Part shown: positions 36,904-48,057 of the stretch, piece by piece | Layout: every line of letters starts with the position of its first letter | Numbering within the stretch: the first letter of the stretch is position 1 | NCBI RefSeq assembly: GCF_900109925.1 | Contig: NZ_FOBW01000022.1 | Coordinates: forward strand, 1-54,533 | Reading direction: 5' to 3' | Length of the DNA: 54,533 bases | Source: Mesobacillus persicus | GTDB taxonomy: Bacteria > Bacillota > Bacilli > Bacillales > Cytobacillaceae | Position numbers and translations under genes: made by a program | Notes under the pieces: model-generated | The model's input: the letters and a program-made list of their open reading frames with translations, nothing else | Told to the model about the DNA's origin: nothing | The model's database searches: none

Positions 36904-39375
36904 ATGCAAAATGTAGAAAGGACTGTGGTGAAGCCTACAAGTGAGGTTAATCTTGCGAAACCAAGATTTGAGTTATCTAAGATCTTGACTAAGATGCAGA
37001 CATCGATTGAAAGCTTTTTCCTCAAAAAGGGGTATATCTTTCTTTTTATTGGATTCCTTCTGGGCAGGGCACTAATTTTAGCGAAGTTGACGCCTTTTAG
37101 TCTTCCCTTTTTTGCGGCCGTCTTTTTTATCCGAAGAGATCGTGCACCGATTGCTCTCCTTGGTCTGGTTGCTGGAGCGGCAACGTTATCCCTGGGTGAA
37201 GCAGCATTTACTTTTAGTACGATTGTCTTATTTTTAGTACTATTTCGGTTTGTGTCGAATTGGATGAAAAATGAGTTTAAAGGTCTCCCTATCTTAGTAT
37301 TTACCACTATTTTAACAATAGAATTACTACAGACAGTGATTACCAATAACGGTTTTACGGTATATGGAAGCGCAATGGCTGGTATCGAGGCTGGGTTAGG
37401 ACTGATTCTAGCGTTTATATTTTTACAGAGTATCCCTTTAATGACCGCAAGTAAGCGGAGGCAGTCTTTAAAGACAGAGGAGATTGTCTGTTTAATAATC
37501 ATGCTTGCTTCTATTATGACAGGAACCATTGGTTGGACTTTATACGATATATCCGTTGAACATACGTTGGCCCGATACCTTGTTTTAATATTTTCATATG
37601 TAGCTGGAGCGACAGTGGGGTCAACGGTAGGAGTTGTAACTGGGCTCATCTTTAGTCTTGCGAATCTTTCAAGTTTCTTTCATATGAGCCTTCTCGCCTT
37701 TGCGGGCCTTTTAGGAGGATTGTTAAAAGAGGGTAGGAAAATTGGCGTTTCCATTGGTTTATTAATTGCAACGCTCCTAATTGGAATGTACGGCGAAACG
37801 GGAGTGCCAGTCAGCAAAATGTTACTTGAATCAGGAGTAGCTATCTTGTTATTTCTATTAACGCCAAGTGTGCTTACTTCTAAAATAGCAAAATATATAC
37901 CTGGAACGGCTGAATATACCGCTGAGCAGCAGCAATATATGAGAAAAATGAGAGATGTGACCGCACGTAGGGTGGCACAATTTTCAAATGTCTTTCAGGC
38001 GCTGTCTAAAAGCTTTTCCACAATTGAAGAAAATCCAGATGGGGAAGAACCAGACCGTGACCTTGATTATTTCTTGAGCAATGTCACAGAAAAAACTTGT
38101 CAAACCTGCTTTAAGAAAGATCACTGCTGGGCAAGAAACTTTAATACAACCTATGAATACATGAGTGAAATTATGCATGAATTAGATCAAACAGGCTCCA
38201 TTTCGCCAAAACTTTCAAGAGATTGGGATAAGCACTGTACTCGCTCCAAAAAAGTGAATGATATTATGCAGCAACAACTTACTTTTTATCAGGCGAATCG
38301 TAAATTAAAAAAACAAGTGCAGGAAAGTAGGAAATTGGTAGCAAACCAGCTACTAGGTGTATCAGAAGTGATGGGCGATTTTGCAAAAGAGATTCAACGT
38401 GAACGGGAAAATCATCATAAGCAAGAAGAACAGATTTTAAGTGCGCTTCAGGAATTTGGGATTCAAATTGAACATGTTGAAATCTACAGTCTTGAACAGG
38501 GAAGTGTCGATATTGATATGACCATACCTTATTGTGGAGGCCACGGGGAATGCGAAAAGCTTATTGCCCCTATGCTTTCCGACATTCTTGGGGAAACCAT
38601 TCTTGTTGATTTAGAGGAATGCTCAACCATTCCGAATGGGTTCTGCCATGTAACCTTCAGGTCGGCCAAAGCCTTTGCGGTTACAACGGGCGTTGCTCAC
38701 GCAGCCAAGGATGGCGATTTAATCTCAGGAGACAGTTATTCTACTATTGAACTTGGAGGAGGGAAATTTGCTATTGCCATCAGTGATGGGATGGGTAATG
38801 GTGAACGAGCGCATACAGAAAGTCAAGAAACGCTCAAACTCCTGCAGCAAATTCTCCAATCTGGTATCGAGGAAAAGGTTGCAATTAAGTCGGTCAACTC
38901 GATTTTATCTTTAAGAACAACAGATGAGATTTTTTCGACGCTTGATTTGGCGATGATTGACTTACAGAATGCATCCGCACGATTCTTAAAGATAGGCTCG
39001 ACACCAAGTTTTATAAAAAGAGGAAGTAAAATTATAAAAGTGCAGGCTAGCAATCTACCGATGGGAATTTTACAAGAATTCGAGGTAGATGTAGTAAGTG
39101 ATCAGCTTAAGGCTGGTGATTTGCTCGTGATGATGAGCGATGGGGTCTTTGAGGGACCAAAGCATGTTGAAAACTATGATTTATGGATGAAGCGGAAGAT
39201 TGGTGAGCTCGAAACCAACGACCCCCAAGCAGTAGCCGATTTGATTATGGAAGAAGTGATTCGCTCTCGCTCCGGGATGATTGATGACGATATGACCGTG
39301 GTGGTTGCTAAAATTGACCATAATATCCCTAAATGGGCCTCTATTCCAGTGCAGAATATGAAAAAAGAAGCTTAA
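36904..39375 (+). CDS. spoIIE: Stage II sporulation protein E, PP2C-type phosphatase
   Basis: 823-residue polytopic membrane phosphatase that dephosphorylates SpoIIAA to activate sigma-F and interacts with FtsZ at the asymmetric septum. About ten membrane segments lie within residues 40-320. A central cytoplasmic region has Cys-rich TCQTCFKKDHCW near 398. The C-terminal PP2C domain runs from about 590 to 815, with ISDGMGNGERAHTES and MMSDGVFEG metal-site motifs. ATG 36904 is eight bases after GGGGAG; an ATG at 36868 overlaps the -10 box and cannot be used. Confidence 0.96.
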   Translation: MQNVERTVVKPTSEVNLAKPRFELSKILTKMQTSIESFFLKKGYIFLFIGFLLGRALILAKLTPFSLPFFAAVFFIRRDRAPIALLGLVAGAATLSLGEAAFTFSTIVLFLVLFRFVSNWMKNEFKGLPILVFTTILTIELLQTVITNNGFTVYGSAMAGIEAGLGLILAFIFLQSIPLMTASKRRQSLKTEEIVCLIIMLASIMTGTIGWTLYDISVEHTLARYLVLIFSYVAGATVGSTVGVVTGLIFSLANLSSFFHMSLLAFAGLLGGLLKEGRKIGVSIGLLIATLLIGMYGETGVPVSKMLLESGVAILLFLLTPSVLTSKIAKYIPGTAEYTAEQQQYMRKMRDVTARRVAQFSNVFQALSKSFSTIEENPDGEEPDRDLDYFLSNVTEKTCQTCFKKDHCWARNFNTTYEYMSEIMHELDQTGSISPKLSRDWDKHCTRSKKVNDIMQQQLTFYQANRKLKKQVQESRKLVANQLLGVSEVMGDFAKEIQRERENHHKQEEQILSALQEFGIQIEHVEIYSLEQGSVDIDMTIPYCGGHGECEKLIAPMLSDILGETILVDLEECSTIPNGFCHVTFRSAKAFAVTTGVAHAAKDGDLISGDSYSTIELGGGKFAIAISDGMGNGERAHTESQETLKLLQQILQSGIEEKVAIKSVNSILSLRTTDEIFSTLDLAMIDLQNASARFLKIGSTPSFIKRGSKIIKVQASNLPMGILQEFEVDVVSDQLKAGDLLVMMSDGVFEGPKHVENYDLWMKRKIGELETNDPQAVADLIMEEVIRSRSGMIDDDMTVVVAKIDHNIPKWASIPVQNMKKEA

Positions 39376-39462
39376 TTTTATAATATATGTAAAACTAGTA
39401 TATTTTATCCGTTCCTCGTCGAAAATGGTAACAAATTAACTGGATACGGAGGGATAAATTCG

Positions 39463-40203
39463 ATGAGAACGGGCACTTTAAAGCAAATCTTATTGATTAC
39501 TGATGGATGTTCAAATCAAGGTGAAGATCCAATTGCAATGGCTACACTAGCAAGGGAACAAGGGGTAACCATAAATGTCATTGGTGTAATGGAACAAGAT
39601 GTTATCGATGATCAAGGGTTGAAGGAAATCGAAGGGATTGCTCTTTCTGGTGGAGGTGTGAGCCAGGTAGTGTATTCACAGCAGCTTTCCCAGACTGTTC
39701 AAATGGTAACGAGGAAGGCTATGACTCAAACCTTGCAAGGAGTTGTAAATAAAGAGCTGCAGCAAATCCTCGGTGGAACTAAGAAAATGGAAGATTTGCC
39801 TCCTGAAAAACGGGGAGAAATAATGGAAGTTGTTGACGAATTAGGGGAAACTGTCGAACTAGATGTGTTGATTCTAGTGGATACTAGTGCGAGTATGACT
39901 CATAAACTTCCTACGGTTAAAGAGGCCTTGCTCGACCTTAGTTTAAGTTTAAATGCCCGTTCTGGTTCGAATCGTTTTTCTGTGTTCGCCTTCCCTGGAA
40001 AAAAAGTAGAGGTAGAGAAACTGCTCGATTGGACGCCAAATTTAGAATCTCTTACAACGATTTTTTCAAAGCTTTCGACTGGAGGGATTACCCCAACTGG
40101 ACCTGCAATCAAGGAAGCGATTAGCTATTTCCAGCAGAAAAAACGGTCACTAAGGAGTATGCTATCCCGTGATGATGAACAATTCTTTGAAGAGTCTATC
40201 TAA
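39463..40203 (+). CDS. yabS: VWA-domain protein YabS
   Basis: 246-residue von Willebrand factor A-type protein. MRTGTLKQILLITDGCSNQGEDP opens the fold, and the MIDAS motif DTSASMT lies near residues 139-145 followed by GGITPTGPAIKEA. No signal peptide. The role is unknown; it is genetically linked to the kinase YabT between spoIIE and tilS in B. subtilis as here, suggesting a joint function. Its end overlaps the yabT start by about 35 nt. The ribosome site is ACGGAGG. Confidence 0.88.
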   Translation: MRTGTLKQILLITDGCSNQGEDPIAMATLAREQGVTINVIGVMEQDVIDDQGLKEIEGIALSGGGVSQVVYSQQLSQTVQMVTRKAMTQTLQGVVNKELQQILGGTKKMEDLPPEKRGEIMEVVDELGETVELDVLILVDTSASMTHKLPTVKEALLDLSLSLNARSGSNRFSVFAFPGKKVEVEKLLDWTPNLESLTTIFSKLSTGGITPTGPAIKEAISYFQQKKRSLRSMLSRDDEQFFEESI

Positions 40204-41143
40204 ACTAAGTCCAGGGACAGTGATACATGGGAAGTGGCATCGGAATCAGTATACAATCATTAAAGAGCTTGGCAATGGTGCCAATGGAGTTGTCTACCTT
40301 GTTCGCGACAGCAGTCGACAAGTTGCTCTTAAAATTAGTGACAATCCTTCCTCAATTATCTCAGAGGTCAATGTTTTAAAATCCTTTACCAAGGTCCAGG
40401 GATCTGCCCTTGGGCCTTCTTTGTTTGATGTGGATGACTGGGAAACGGTGGGCAAGCAGTTCAGCTTCTATGTGATGGAATTCATTAAAGGGCCGAACCT
40501 TTTGACCTTTATACAACAAAAGGGGCCAGAGTGGCTAGGCGTTTTATTGCTTCAGCTTCTAGCTGACTTAGATGTATTACATGAAAAAGGCTGGGTGTTT
40601 GGAGACTTAAAGCCGGAAAACTTATTAGTAAATGGACCTCCTATTCGAGTGCGGTGTATTGATGTTGGTGGAACAACTATAAAAGGGAGAGCAATCAAGG
40701 AATTTACGGAGTTTTACGATCGTGGCTATTGGGGTATGGGGAGTCGTAAAGCTGATGAGCGCTATGATTTATTTGCTGTCGCCATGGTTATTATTAACAC
40801 GGCCTATCCTGGGCGGTTTAACAAGACAACAGGCGGAATATCTCAGTTAATGGGAATGGTGAAGCAGAAGCCTGAATTGAACTTATATCAATCAATAATA
40901 AAAAATGCCTTATCGGGGAATTATCAGACTGCCGGTGAGATGAGAAGAGACGTTTTGGCCGCCTTGCAGCCACGTAAACAAAAAAGCGATGCAGGAAATC
41001 AAGTAAAATCAAGAAGTCAGCTCCATAGGAATGGGGCGAAGAGAAATGTAACTAAGAAGAAAGGCGGTTTGTTTGAGACCGCTCTTATTATCCTAACCCT
41101 ATCGTTTCTATATTTTTTTTATATTTATGTTCAGATTCTATAA
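40169..41143 (+). CDS. yabT: Hanks-type serine/threonine kinase YabT
   Basis: 324-residue bitopic kinase. Gly loop GNGANG (35-40), Lys55, catalytic Asp146 in GDLKPEN, DVGG at 165-168 in place of the usual DFG, and a C-terminal membrane anchor (about 303-322) are visible. It lacks extracellular PASTA repeats. B. subtilis YabT acts at the septum during sporulation, is stimulated by DNA and phosphorylates RecA. A Lys/Arg-rich segment (about 260-300) before the anchor fits DNA contact. Start GTG 40169 or ATG 40172; AAGGAG is at 40152-40157. Confidence 0.92.
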   Translation: MMMNNSLKSLSKLSPGTVIHGKWHRNQYTIIKELGNGANGVVYLVRDSSRQVALKISDNPSSIISEVNVLKSFTKVQGSALGPSLFDVDDWETVGKQFSFYVMEFIKGPNLLTFIQQKGPEWLGVLLLQLLADLDVLHEKGWVFGDLKPENLLVNGPPIRVRCIDVGGTTIKGRAIKEFTEFYDRGYWGMGSRKADERYDLFAVAMVIINTAYPGRFNKTTGGISQLMGMVKQKPELNLYQSIIKNALSGNYQTAGEMRRDVLAALQPRKQKSDAGNQVKSRSQLHRNGAKRNVTKKKGGLFETALIILTLSFLYFFYIYVQIL

Positions 41144-41148
41144 TTCGC

Positions 41149-41179
41149 TTGAAACCTTTCATGCGTTTTTCCGTATAAT
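41149..41179 (+). promoter_or_regulatory. Possible tilS promoter
   Basis: TTGAAA, 19-nt spacer (long), perfect TATAAT at 41174-41179, 31 bases before tilS. Confidence 0.5.
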
Positions 41180-41209
41180 AGGGATAGCATCTACAAAGGG
41201 AAGAATATA

Positions 41210-42592
41210 ATGGAAAAAAAGGTCGAACGATTTCTAGCAAGCCATGGATTTAGTTTACATGGTAAATCATTAGCAGTTGGTGTATCGGGGGGGCCAGACT
41301 CTCTTGCCTTATTGCATTATTTATGGACAGTAAGTCAAAAAAGTAAGCTGAGAATTGTTGCTATACATGTTGATCACATGTTCAGAGGGAAGGAGTCATA
41401 TGAGGAAGCCTTATTCGTTCGCGACTTTTGTCAGAAAAGGAACATTCCGTTCGAAATGCAACAAGCGAATGTACCCGAGTATATTGAACAAACGGGGAAG
41501 AGTTCTCAGTTGGCTGCTCGTGAACTAAGATACAGTTTTTTTGAGCAAATGATGAAAAAACATCGATTAAGTTACTTGGCATTAGGTCATCATGGAGATG
41601 ACCAAGTTGAAACGATTTTAATGCGGTTAACTAGAGGGAGTTCTGGTAGGGCAAGGGCAGGCATTCCATTTATCAGGGCCTTTGAGGCTGGGTTTATTAT
41701 TCGCCCGTTTTTGAACCTGTCGAAACAAGACCTTGAAAGCTATTGTGAACGCCATCAGCTTGAGCCACGAAGAGATTCGAGTAACGAAAAGGAAACCTAT
41801 AGTCGAAATCGTTTCAGGAAGATTGTTCTTCCATTTTTAAAAAAGGAAAACCCACTAGTTCATGAGCATTTTCAACGTTTTAGTGAAGAAATGGAAACAG
41901 ATGATGCTTATTTGACTGAATTAACTTCATTGAAAATGAATAAAGTAATGGAGAAAACCAAGGAAGAAGTCATCATTACGATTGGTGCCTTTCTAGAAAT
42001 GCCAATGCCTTTACAAAGGAGAGGGATTAAACTAATATTAAACTATCTTTATGAAGAACAACCTTCTTCACTTTCAGCTGTACATATCGATAGTATTTTT
42101 TCAATGATCCGTAATCCGCATCCCTCCGGCTCACTTGATTTTCCAAGTGGATTAAAAGTGATTCGTTCCTATGGGAAATGTTCTTTTCAACTTCGTCCCA
42201 TTGATTCTCAGCCATATGAGTACAAGCTATATGGTCCTGGAAGTATACAATTGCCAGAAGGCGGAGTCATTATAGCGGATTATTACTCTAATCAAGTAGA
42301 TGAACAGCAAGGCATCGTTTCGTTTCTTGTCAATATTGAAGAAACGGGCTTACCGTTGATTATTCGAACAAGAAGAGCTGGTGACCGGATGACATTGAAA
42401 GGAATGGTGGGTTCAAAGAAGCTTAAAGAAATTTTCATCAACGAAAAAATCCCAATCAGCGAGAGGGATAAATGGCCAATTATTACTGACAATGTTGGAA
42501 ACATTCTTTGGTTGCCAGGCTTAAAAAAATCCAGCCATGCAACAGAAGGCGTCGAAGTCGGTAAGTTAATGTATCTACACTATAAGCAATGA
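41210..42592 (+). CDS. tilS: tRNA(Ile)-lysidine synthase
   Basis: 460-residue PP-loop ATPase that attaches lysine to C34 of tRNA-Ile (CAU), changing decoding from Met to Ile. The SGGPDS loop is at 26-31, with [10 protein letters not shown] and [12 protein letters not shown] typical of the N-terminal domain. The C-terminal TilS domain has [31 protein letters not shown] precedes the ATG. It leads the conserved tilS-hprT-ftsH series and overlaps an unused ATG upstream of hprT. Confidence 0.96.
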   Translation: MEKKVERFLASHGFSLHGKSLAVGVSGGPDSLALLHYLWTVSQKSKLRIVAIHVDHMFRGKESYEEALFVRDFCQKRNIPFEMQQANVPEYIEQTGKSSQLAARELRYSFFEQMMKKHRLSYLALGHHGDDQVETILMRLTRGSSGRARAGIPFIRAFEAGFIIRPFLNLSKQDLESYCERHQLEPRRDSSNEKETYSRNRFRKIVLPFLKKENPLVHEHFQRFSEEMETDDAYLTELTSLKMNKVMEKTKEEVIITIGAFLEMPMPLQRRGIKLILNYLYEEQPSSLSAVHIDSIFSMIRNPHPSGSLDFPSGLKVIRSYGKCSFQLRPIDSQPYEYKLYGPGSIQLPEGGVIIADYYSNQVDEQQGIVSFLVNIEETGLPLIIRTRRAGDRMTLKGMVGSKKLKEIFINEKIPISERDKWPIITDNVGNILWLPGLKKSSHATEGVEVGKLMYLHYKQ

Positions 42593-42615
42593 TTTCTTCA
42601 GGGGGCACAAGAATC

Positions 42616-43161
42616 ATGAAACAAGATATTGAAAAAGTATTAATTTCAGAAGAAGAATTACAAGAAAAGACAAGAGAACTTGCCGCTAAATTAACAGAGG
42701 ACTATAAAGATCTTTATCCTCTTACCATTGGTGTGTTAAAAGGGGCAATGCCTTTTATGGGCGACCTGCTTAAGCGTATGGACACTTATCTAGAAATGGA
42801 TTTCATGGATGTTTCTAGTTATGGGAATTCTACTGTTTCATCTGGTGAAGTAAAGATTCTCAAAGACCTTGATACTTCTGTAGAGGGTCGTGATGTCTTA
42901 ATTATTGAAGACATTATTGATAGTGGACTGACGCTTAGCTATTTAGTAGAGCTATTCCGCTACAGGAAAGCTAAATCAATTAAGATTGTTACCCTACTAG
43001 ATAAGCCTTCTGGTCGCAAGGTTGATCTTCAGGCAGATTATGTAGGTTTTATCGTTCCAGACGAGTTTGTCGTCGGTTATGGCTTAGATTATGCGGAAAG
43101 ATACCGAAACCTTCCTTACATAGGGGTTTTAAAGCCAGAGATTTATACAAAAAGCGAGTAA
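42616..43161 (+). CDS. hprT: Hypoxanthine-guanine phosphoribosyltransferase
   Basis: 181-residue type I phosphoribosyltransferase salvaging hypoxanthine and guanine to IMP and GMP. The PRPP motif [13 protein letters not shown] and the flexible-loop [13 protein letters not shown] are intact; [10 protein letters not shown] and [18 protein letters not shown] are family blocks. ATG 42616 gives the family N-terminus and follows AGGGGGC; ATG 42589, overlapping the tilS stop, lacks a good site. In Bacillus HprT also interacts with FtsH, its neighbour. Confidence 0.96.
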   Translation: MKQDIEKVLISEEELQEKTRELAAKLTEDYKDLYPLTIGVLKGAMPFMGDLLKRMDTYLEMDFMDVSSYGNSTVSSGEVKILKDLDTSVEGRDVLIIEDIIDSGLTLSYLVELFRYRKAKSIKIVTLLDKPSGRKVDLQADYVGFIVPDEFVVGYGLDYAERYRNLPYIGVLKPEIYTKSE

Positions 43162-43265
43162 AATGTTTTGAAAGACACGTTGGTGACAAGGTGAATTCCT
43201 TGTATAGCGATAATTTTGTGTGATAAGATTTACTATAGTCTGTTGAGCGTGGGAGGAGGTAAGGG

Positions 43266-45236
43266 ATGAATCGGATTTTCCGTAATACCATCTTTTATTT
43301 ATTAATATTTTTAGTCATCATTGGTGTTGTTAGCTTCTTTAATGGAAGTAACCAGCCTACAGTGCCAGTTGCTTATGATCAATTCATTGAAGACCTTGAA
43401 AATGGCAAAGTAGAGTCACTTACCATACAGCCAGAACGTGGCGTCTATGAAGTAAGAGGGCAAATGGTAGGAGCCGAAGATGAATCTTTTATTACTTATG
43501 TTTGGAACAGTGAGGCTCAGCTAGCGGAGATAAGGTCGTTTGCTGAAACCGCTAATGTGGAGGTATTGCCAGCTAAGGAAACGAGCGGCTGGGTTACATT
43601 CTTAACATCGATTATTCCGTTCGTAATCATCTTTATCTTATTCTTCTTCTTGTTAAACCAAGCACAGGGTGGCGGAAGCCGAGTGATGAACTTCGGTAAA
43701 AGTAAAGCCAAACTGTACAATGACGAGAAGAAAAAGGTGCGTTTTAAGGATGTTGCGGGTGCAGATGAAGAGAAACAAGAACTTGTAGAGGTAGTTGAAT
43801 TCTTGAAGGATCCTCGTAAATTTGCTGAATTAGGAGCGAGAATTCCTAAGGGGATTTTGTTAGTTGGACCTCCTGGTACAGGTAAAACCTTGCTTGCTCG
43901 TGCTGTTGCGGGTGAGGCAGGCACACCATTCTTCTCAATCAGTGGTTCTGATTTTGTGGAAATGTTTGTTGGTGTGGGTGCATCTCGTGTGCGTGATTTG
44001 TTCGAAAATGCGAAGAAAAATGCACCATGTATTATCTTCATTGATGAAATTGATGCAGTTGGTCGTCAGCGTGGAGCTGGTCTCGGTGGTGGACATGATG
44101 AGCGTGAGCAAACGTTGAACCAATTGCTTGTTGAAATGGATGGATTTGGCGCTAATGAAGGAATTATCATTGTTGCTGCAACAAACCGTCCGGATATTCT
44201 TGACCCAGCGTTGTTAAGACCTGGTCGTTTTGACCGTCAAATTACAGTTGACCGCCCAGATGTTAATGGTCGTGAGGCTGTTCTACACGTACATGCACGC
44301 AATAAGCCGTTATCTGATTCTGTAAATATGCGCGCGATTGCGCAACGCACACCAGGATTCTCTGGTGCCGATCTTGAAAACCTTCTTAATGAAGCAGCTC
44401 TTGTAGCAGCTCGTCGAGACAAGAAGAAAATCGAGATGGAAGATATTGATGAGGCAACCGACCGTGTCATAGCTGGACCAGCGAAAAAGAACCGGGTGAT
44501 TTCGAAAAAGGAACGAAACATCGTAGCCTTTCATGAGAGTGGACATACGGTTATTGGTCTGACTTTGGACGATGCGGATATTGTTCATAAAGTGACCATT
44601 GTACCAAGGGGTCAGGCTGGTGGATATGCGGTCATGATGCCTAGGGAAGATCGTTACTTCATGACAAAGCCAGAGCTGCTTGACAAAATTACGGGCCTTC
44701 TTGGCGGCCGTGTTGCTGAAGAGATTGTCTTTGGTGAAGTTAGTACTGGTGCCCACAACGACTTCCAGCGAGCAACTGGAATTGCCAGAAAAATGGTAAC
44801 CGAGTATGGAATGAGCGATAAACTAGGACCACTTCAATTTGGTCAGGCACAAGGTGGCCAAGTGTTCCTTGGGCGTGACATTGGCAACGAACAGAATTAC
44901 TCTGATGCCATTGCCTATGAAATTGATCTCGAGATTCAACGAATTATTAAGGAGTGTTATGCGAAGGCGAAACAAATCCTTACAGATAACCGGGATAAAC
45001 TTGATATCATTGCTCAGACATTATTGGAAGTGGAAACTCTAGATGCAGAACAAATTAAACACCTGGCCGATCATGGGACTCTTCCTGATCGTAGTTCTTC
45101 CACAACGGTAAAAACTGGTGATGAAGATCTGAAGGTTAACATCAACAAGAAAAAAGATGAACCAGAAGAAAAGCCTCAATCAAATGAGGAAAATAACGAT
45201 CAAGAGAACGAAAACGAAGATAAACCTAAAGAATAA
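43266..45236 (+). CDS. ftsH: ATP-dependent zinc metalloprotease FtsH
   Basis: 656-residue membrane AAA+ protease acting in membrane quality control and, in B. subtilis, sporulation entry. Two membrane segments (about 5-24 and 112-133) flank an extracellular loop. Walker A GPPGTGKT is at 201-208, then the [11 protein letters not shown] Walker B, the SRH region [17 protein letters not shown] and the zinc site HESGH at 423-427. The acidic, low-complexity tail from about 615 is usual. GGGAGGAGG precedes the ATG. Confidence 0.98.
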   Translation: MNRIFRNTIFYLLIFLVIIGVVSFFNGSNQPTVPVAYDQFIEDLENGKVESLTIQPERGVYEVRGQMVGAEDESFITYVWNSEAQLAEIRSFAETANVEVLPAKETSGWVTFLTSIIPFVIIFILFFFLLNQAQGGGSRVMNFGKSKAKLYNDEKKKVRFKDVAGADEEKQELVEVVEFLKDPRKFAELGARIPKGILLVGPPGTGKTLLARAVAGEAGTPFFSISGSDFVEMFVGVGASRVRDLFENAKKNAPCIIFIDEIDAVGRQRGAGLGGGHDEREQTLNQLLVEMDGFGANEGIIIVAATNRPDILDPALLRPGRFDRQITVDRPDVNGREAVLHVHARNKPLSDSVNMRAIAQRTPGFSGADLENLLNEAALVAARRDKKKIEMEDIDEATDRVIAGPAKKNRVISKKERNIVAFHESGHTVIGLTLDDADIVHKVTIVPRGQAGGYAVMMPREDRYFMTKPELLDKITGLLGGRVAEEIVFGEVSTGAHNDFQRATGIARKMVTEYGMSDKLGPLQFGQAQGGQVFLGRDIGNEQNYSDAIAYEIDLEIQRIIKECYAKAKQILTDNRDKLDIIAQTLLEVETLDAEQIKHLADHGTLPDRSSSTTVKTGDEDLKVNINKKKDEPEEKPQSNEENNDQENENEDKPKE

Positions 45237-45243
45237 ACATGTG

Positions 45244-45272
45244 AGGCGCTCCTTTAAAGAGCGTCTTTTTTC
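45244..45272 (+). terminator. ftsH terminator
   Basis: 7-bp stem GGCGCTC / GAGCGTC (one G-U pair), 7-nt loop, followed by TTTTTTC. Confidence 0.85.
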
Positions 45273-45351
45273 TTTTAGGATTATAAAAATCTATGGTATG
45301 ATGTTGGCAGGTTTGGGATTCGAAAAAATTTTCTTTTAAGTGGTGATAGAT

Positions 45352-46131
45352 ATGATATTTGTAATTGACGTAGGGAATACGAATATTGTTTTGGGTGTTT
45401 ATGATCAGGATGAATTGAAACATCATTGGAGAATTGAAACGAACCGTCATAAAAGTGAAGATGAGTATGGAATGGCGGTTAAGGCATTGTTTGAACATGT
45501 TAACTTATCATTCCGTGCTATCGATGGCATCATTATCTCCTCTGTTGTTCCACCAATTATGTTTGCTTTAGAAAGAATGTGTCAAAAATATTTTCATATC
45601 AAACCTTTTGTTGTTGGTCCTGGCATAAAAACGGGCTTAAACATCAAATATGAAAACCCTCGTGAAGTAGGAGCTGATCGTATTGTAAATGCGGTTGCGG
45701 GTATACAGGAATATGGAAGTCCGTTAATCATTGTTGATTTTGGAACAGCGACTACATATTGTTACATCAATGAACACAAACAATATATGGGTGGCGCGAT
45801 AGCTCCGGGAATTGGAATATCGACGGAAGCCCTTTATTCAAAGGCAGCTAAATTGCCTAGGATTGAAATTACTCGACCTGATGACATTATCGGCAAGAAT
45901 ACCGTAGCTGCCATGCAGTCAGGAATTTTATATGGATATGTTGGTCAAGTGGAGGGAATAGTTAAACGGATGAAAGCCATCGGCGGACCTGATCCTACCG
46001 TCATTGCAACGGGGGGACTAGCAGGGTTAATTGCTGATGAATCTAGCGTCATTGATATTGTCGACCCATATTTAACCCTTAAGGGTCTTCAGCTAATCTA
46101 TAAGCGTAATCAGGAAACTACTAAAAGCTAA
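45352..46131 (+). CDS. coaX: Type III pantothenate kinase
   Basis: 259-residue CoaX, first step of coenzyme A synthesis and unrelated in fold to CoaA. The ASKHA phosphate motifs DVGNTN (5-10) and [25 protein letters not shown] and [11 protein letters not shown] are all visible. Start ATG 45352 yields the family N-terminus [14 protein letters not shown] 45340 in frame overlaps the ribosome site AGTGGTG. It heads coaX-hslO-yacD. Confidence 0.95.
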   Translation: MIFVIDVGNTNIVLGVYDQDELKHHWRIETNRHKSEDEYGMAVKALFEHVNLSFRAIDGIIISSVVPPIMFALERMCQKYFHIKPFVVGPGIKTGLNIKYENPREVGADRIVNAVAGIQEYGSPLIIVDFGTATTYCYINEHKQYMGGAIAPGIGISTEALYSKAAKLPRIEITRPDDIIGKNTVAAMQSGILYGYVGQVEGIVKRMKAIGGPDPTVIATGGLAGLIADESSVIDIVDPYLTLKGLQLIYKRNQETTKS

Positions 46132-46160
46132 CATGTATGTCAGCGAGAAAGGAGCAGCAA

Positions 46161-47039
46161 ATGAGTGATTATTTAGTTAAAGCCCTTGCGTTTAATGGAC
46201 AAGTCAGGGCATATGCTGTTAAGAGTACGGAAACAGTGGGGGAAGCTCAGCGGAGGCATTATACTTGGCCGATTGCTTCGGCAGCTCTGGGTCGTACACT
46301 TTCAGCGGGTGTAATGATGGGGGCTATGTTAAAGGGTGAAGAGAACTTAACCATAAAGGTAGAAGGTGGCGGACCGATTGGTTTAATCCTTGTTGATAGC
46401 AACGCAAAAGGACAAGTCCGTGGTTATGTTTCTAATCCACACGTTCATTTTGATTTGAATGAGCACGGGAAGCTTGATGTTAGAAAGGCTGTTGGGACAG
46501 AGGGGATACTTTCTGTTGTCAAAGATATTGGTCTACGCGATTATTTTACCGGGCAAGTTCCGATTGTGTCTGGTGAACTAGGAGAAGATTTTACATATTA
46601 TTTTGCGACCTCTGAGCAAGTGCCTTCCTCTGTAGGAGTAGGAGTTCTTGTTAACCCGGATAATACGATAAAAGCTGCCGGTGGATTTATTATTCAGTTA
46701 ATGCCTGGTGCGGAGGACGAAACAATTACGCAGATTGAGACTAGGCTAAAAGAAATCCCGCCAGTGTCGAAACTAATTGATAAAGGTCTATCTCCAGAGG
46801 AGTTATTAAAAGAAGTGTTAGGAGAAGAAAATGTGAGTTTTCTTGAGACGCTCCCAATTGCATTTACTTGTAAATGCTCTAAAGACCGGTTTGCTAATGC
46901 CATTATTAGCCTTGGAGAAGAGGAAATTAATGATATGATTGAAAAAGATGGGCAGGCCGAGGCACAGTGCCACTTCTGTAATGAGAAATATGTGTATACA
47001 GAAGAGGAGTTACACGAACTTAAAAAAGAAGTGAAATAA
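46161..47039 (+). CDS. hslO: Redox-regulated chaperone Hsp33
   Basis: 292-residue holdase activated by oxidation. The zinc-binding redox switch is C237-x-C239 and C270-x2-C273 near the C-terminus ([17 protein letters not shown]). The N-terminal domain has [18 protein letters not shown] and the [22 protein letters not shown] substrate-binding surface. AAAGGAG is seven bases before ATG 46161; eight in-frame upstream codons are rejected. It lies after coaX as in B. subtilis (yacC). Confidence 0.95.
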   Translation: MSDYLVKALAFNGQVRAYAVKSTETVGEAQRRHYTWPIASAALGRTLSAGVMMGAMLKGEENLTIKVEGGGPIGLILVDSNAKGQVRGYVSNPHVHFDLNEHGKLDVRKAVGTEGILSVVKDIGLRDYFTGQVPIVSGELGEDFTYYFATSEQVPSSVGVGVLVNPDNTIKAAGGFIIQLMPGAEDETITQIETRLKEIPPVSKLIDKGLSPEELLKEVLGEENVSFLETLPIAFTCKCSKDRFANAIISLGEEEINDMIEKDGQAEAQCHFCNEKYVYTEEELHELKKEVK

Positions 47040-47066
47040 ACACATGAAGATACGGGGGAAACCGGG

Positions 47067-47939
47067 GTGGAGAAAAAACAGCTTAGGCTAGCCGTATTGA
47101 TTTTGGCTATCGTAAATGTCCTGACAATTGTTTTTTTTCTGTTGAAGCCTGATGCGAGTAGGGAGACGGTCGCAACAGTAGGAAATGATAAGATCACTAG
47201 GCAGGAATGGTTGAATGAGCTAGAGACGAGGTATGGAGAAGACACGCTTCGTGATTTGGTTGATAAGAAAGTCATAGAGACACTGGCTAGTGACTATGAT
47301 ATTAAAGTTTCTGATTCGGACCTTGAACAAGAACTAACTATGTATAAGGCTTTGTATGGAACACAGGGTCAATTTAGCGGGGAAGAATGGGAGGAGCAGG
47401 TTAAACTAAGCCTACTTCTAGAAGAGTTGCTAACTAAAGATGCAATGTTTCCTGAAGAGGATTTAAAGGAATATTATCACCAAAATAGAGATTTTTATGA
47501 TATCCAGGCCTCCTATCACCTTTCTCAAATTATTGTTAAATCATTCGCAGAAGCCGACCAGACGGTGAAAGAACTCGAGGAAGGTTCGAGTTTTGCCGCC
47601 CTTGCCATGGAGCGTTCGCGAGACGAGTTCTCAGCCAATTATGGCGGGGATATTGGTTTCGTTTCTGAAAATGATGAAACCGTAGAACAGACAATCCTAA
47701 CAGCAGTGCAGGATATGAAACCAGGAACATGGTCCGAACCGATCCAGCTTGATTCAGGATATGCCGTCATCTTTTTGCATGAAAAGCTGGAGGGGCAAGA
47801 ATACTCATTTGAAGACGTTAAAGAACAAATTCGCCGGCAGATGGCGATTGAGCAAATGGAGATTCCTGTTTCTGCGCAAGCGTTCTGGGAAGAAGCAGAG
47901 GTAAGTTGGTTTTACGGTAATGAAGAAGAAAAGGAATGA
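47067..47939 (+). CDS. yacD: PrsA/SurA-like peptidyl-prolyl isomerase YacD
   Basis: 290-residue membrane-anchored extracytoplasmic protein. An uncleaved signal anchor lies at about 6-25; there is no lipobox Cys, unlike PrsA. A SurA_N-like helical region (about 35-130) is followed by a parvulin domain at about 140-235 (YHLSQIIVKSFAEADQTVKEL, GGDIGFVSENDETV, GTWSEPIQLDSGYAVIFLHEK). Substrates unknown. GTG 47067 starts 27 bases after hslO with GGGGGAA upstream, consistent with co-transcription; a terminator follows. Confidence 0.85.
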   Translation: MEKKQLRLAVLILAIVNVLTIVFFLLKPDASRETVATVGNDKITRQEWLNELETRYGEDTLRDLVDKKVIETLASDYDIKVSDSDLEQELTMYKALYGTQGQFSGEEWEEQVKLSLLLEELLTKDAMFPEEDLKEYYHQNRDFYDIQASYHLSQIIVKSFAEADQTVKELEEGSSFAALAMERSRDEFSANYGGDIGFVSENDETVEQTILTAVQDMKPGTWSEPIQLDSGYAVIFLHEKLEGQEYSFEDVKEQIRRQMAIEQMEIPVSAQAFWEEAEVSWFYGNEEEKE

Positions 47940-47947
47940 ATGAGAGA

Positions 47948-47980
47948 CGGCATGAACCAATGGTTTATGTCGGTTTTTTT
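47948..47980 (+). terminator. coaX-hslO-yacD terminator
   Basis: 11-bp stem CGGCATGAACC / GGTTTATGTCG with G-U pairs, followed by TTTTTTT. Confidence 0.83.
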
Positions 47981-48023
47981 CTTCAAAAAAGTAAATCTTC
48001 ACATAATTAACACAGTAAAAAGA

Positions 48024-48052
48024 TTGACAATTGTTTAGAAGATTGGTAAATT
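48024..48052 (+). promoter_or_regulatory. Sigma-A promoter of cysK
   Basis: Perfect TTGACA (48024-48029), 17-nt spacer, TAAATT (48047-48052). Confidence 0.7.
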
Positions 48053-48057
48053 TTAAT

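Noticed and set aside
36759-37649. Open frame of 296 codons on the minus strand opposite spoIIE
   Set aside because: It lies fully antisense to the membrane part of spoIIE and over its promoter, with no recognisable domain or ribosome site. Hydrophobic coding sequence commonly leaves such antisense frames.
43517-44041. Open frame of 174 codons antisense to ftsH
   Set aside because: Its low-complexity Ser/Pro/Lys composition is typical of the complement of a conserved AAA gene. No independent evidence.
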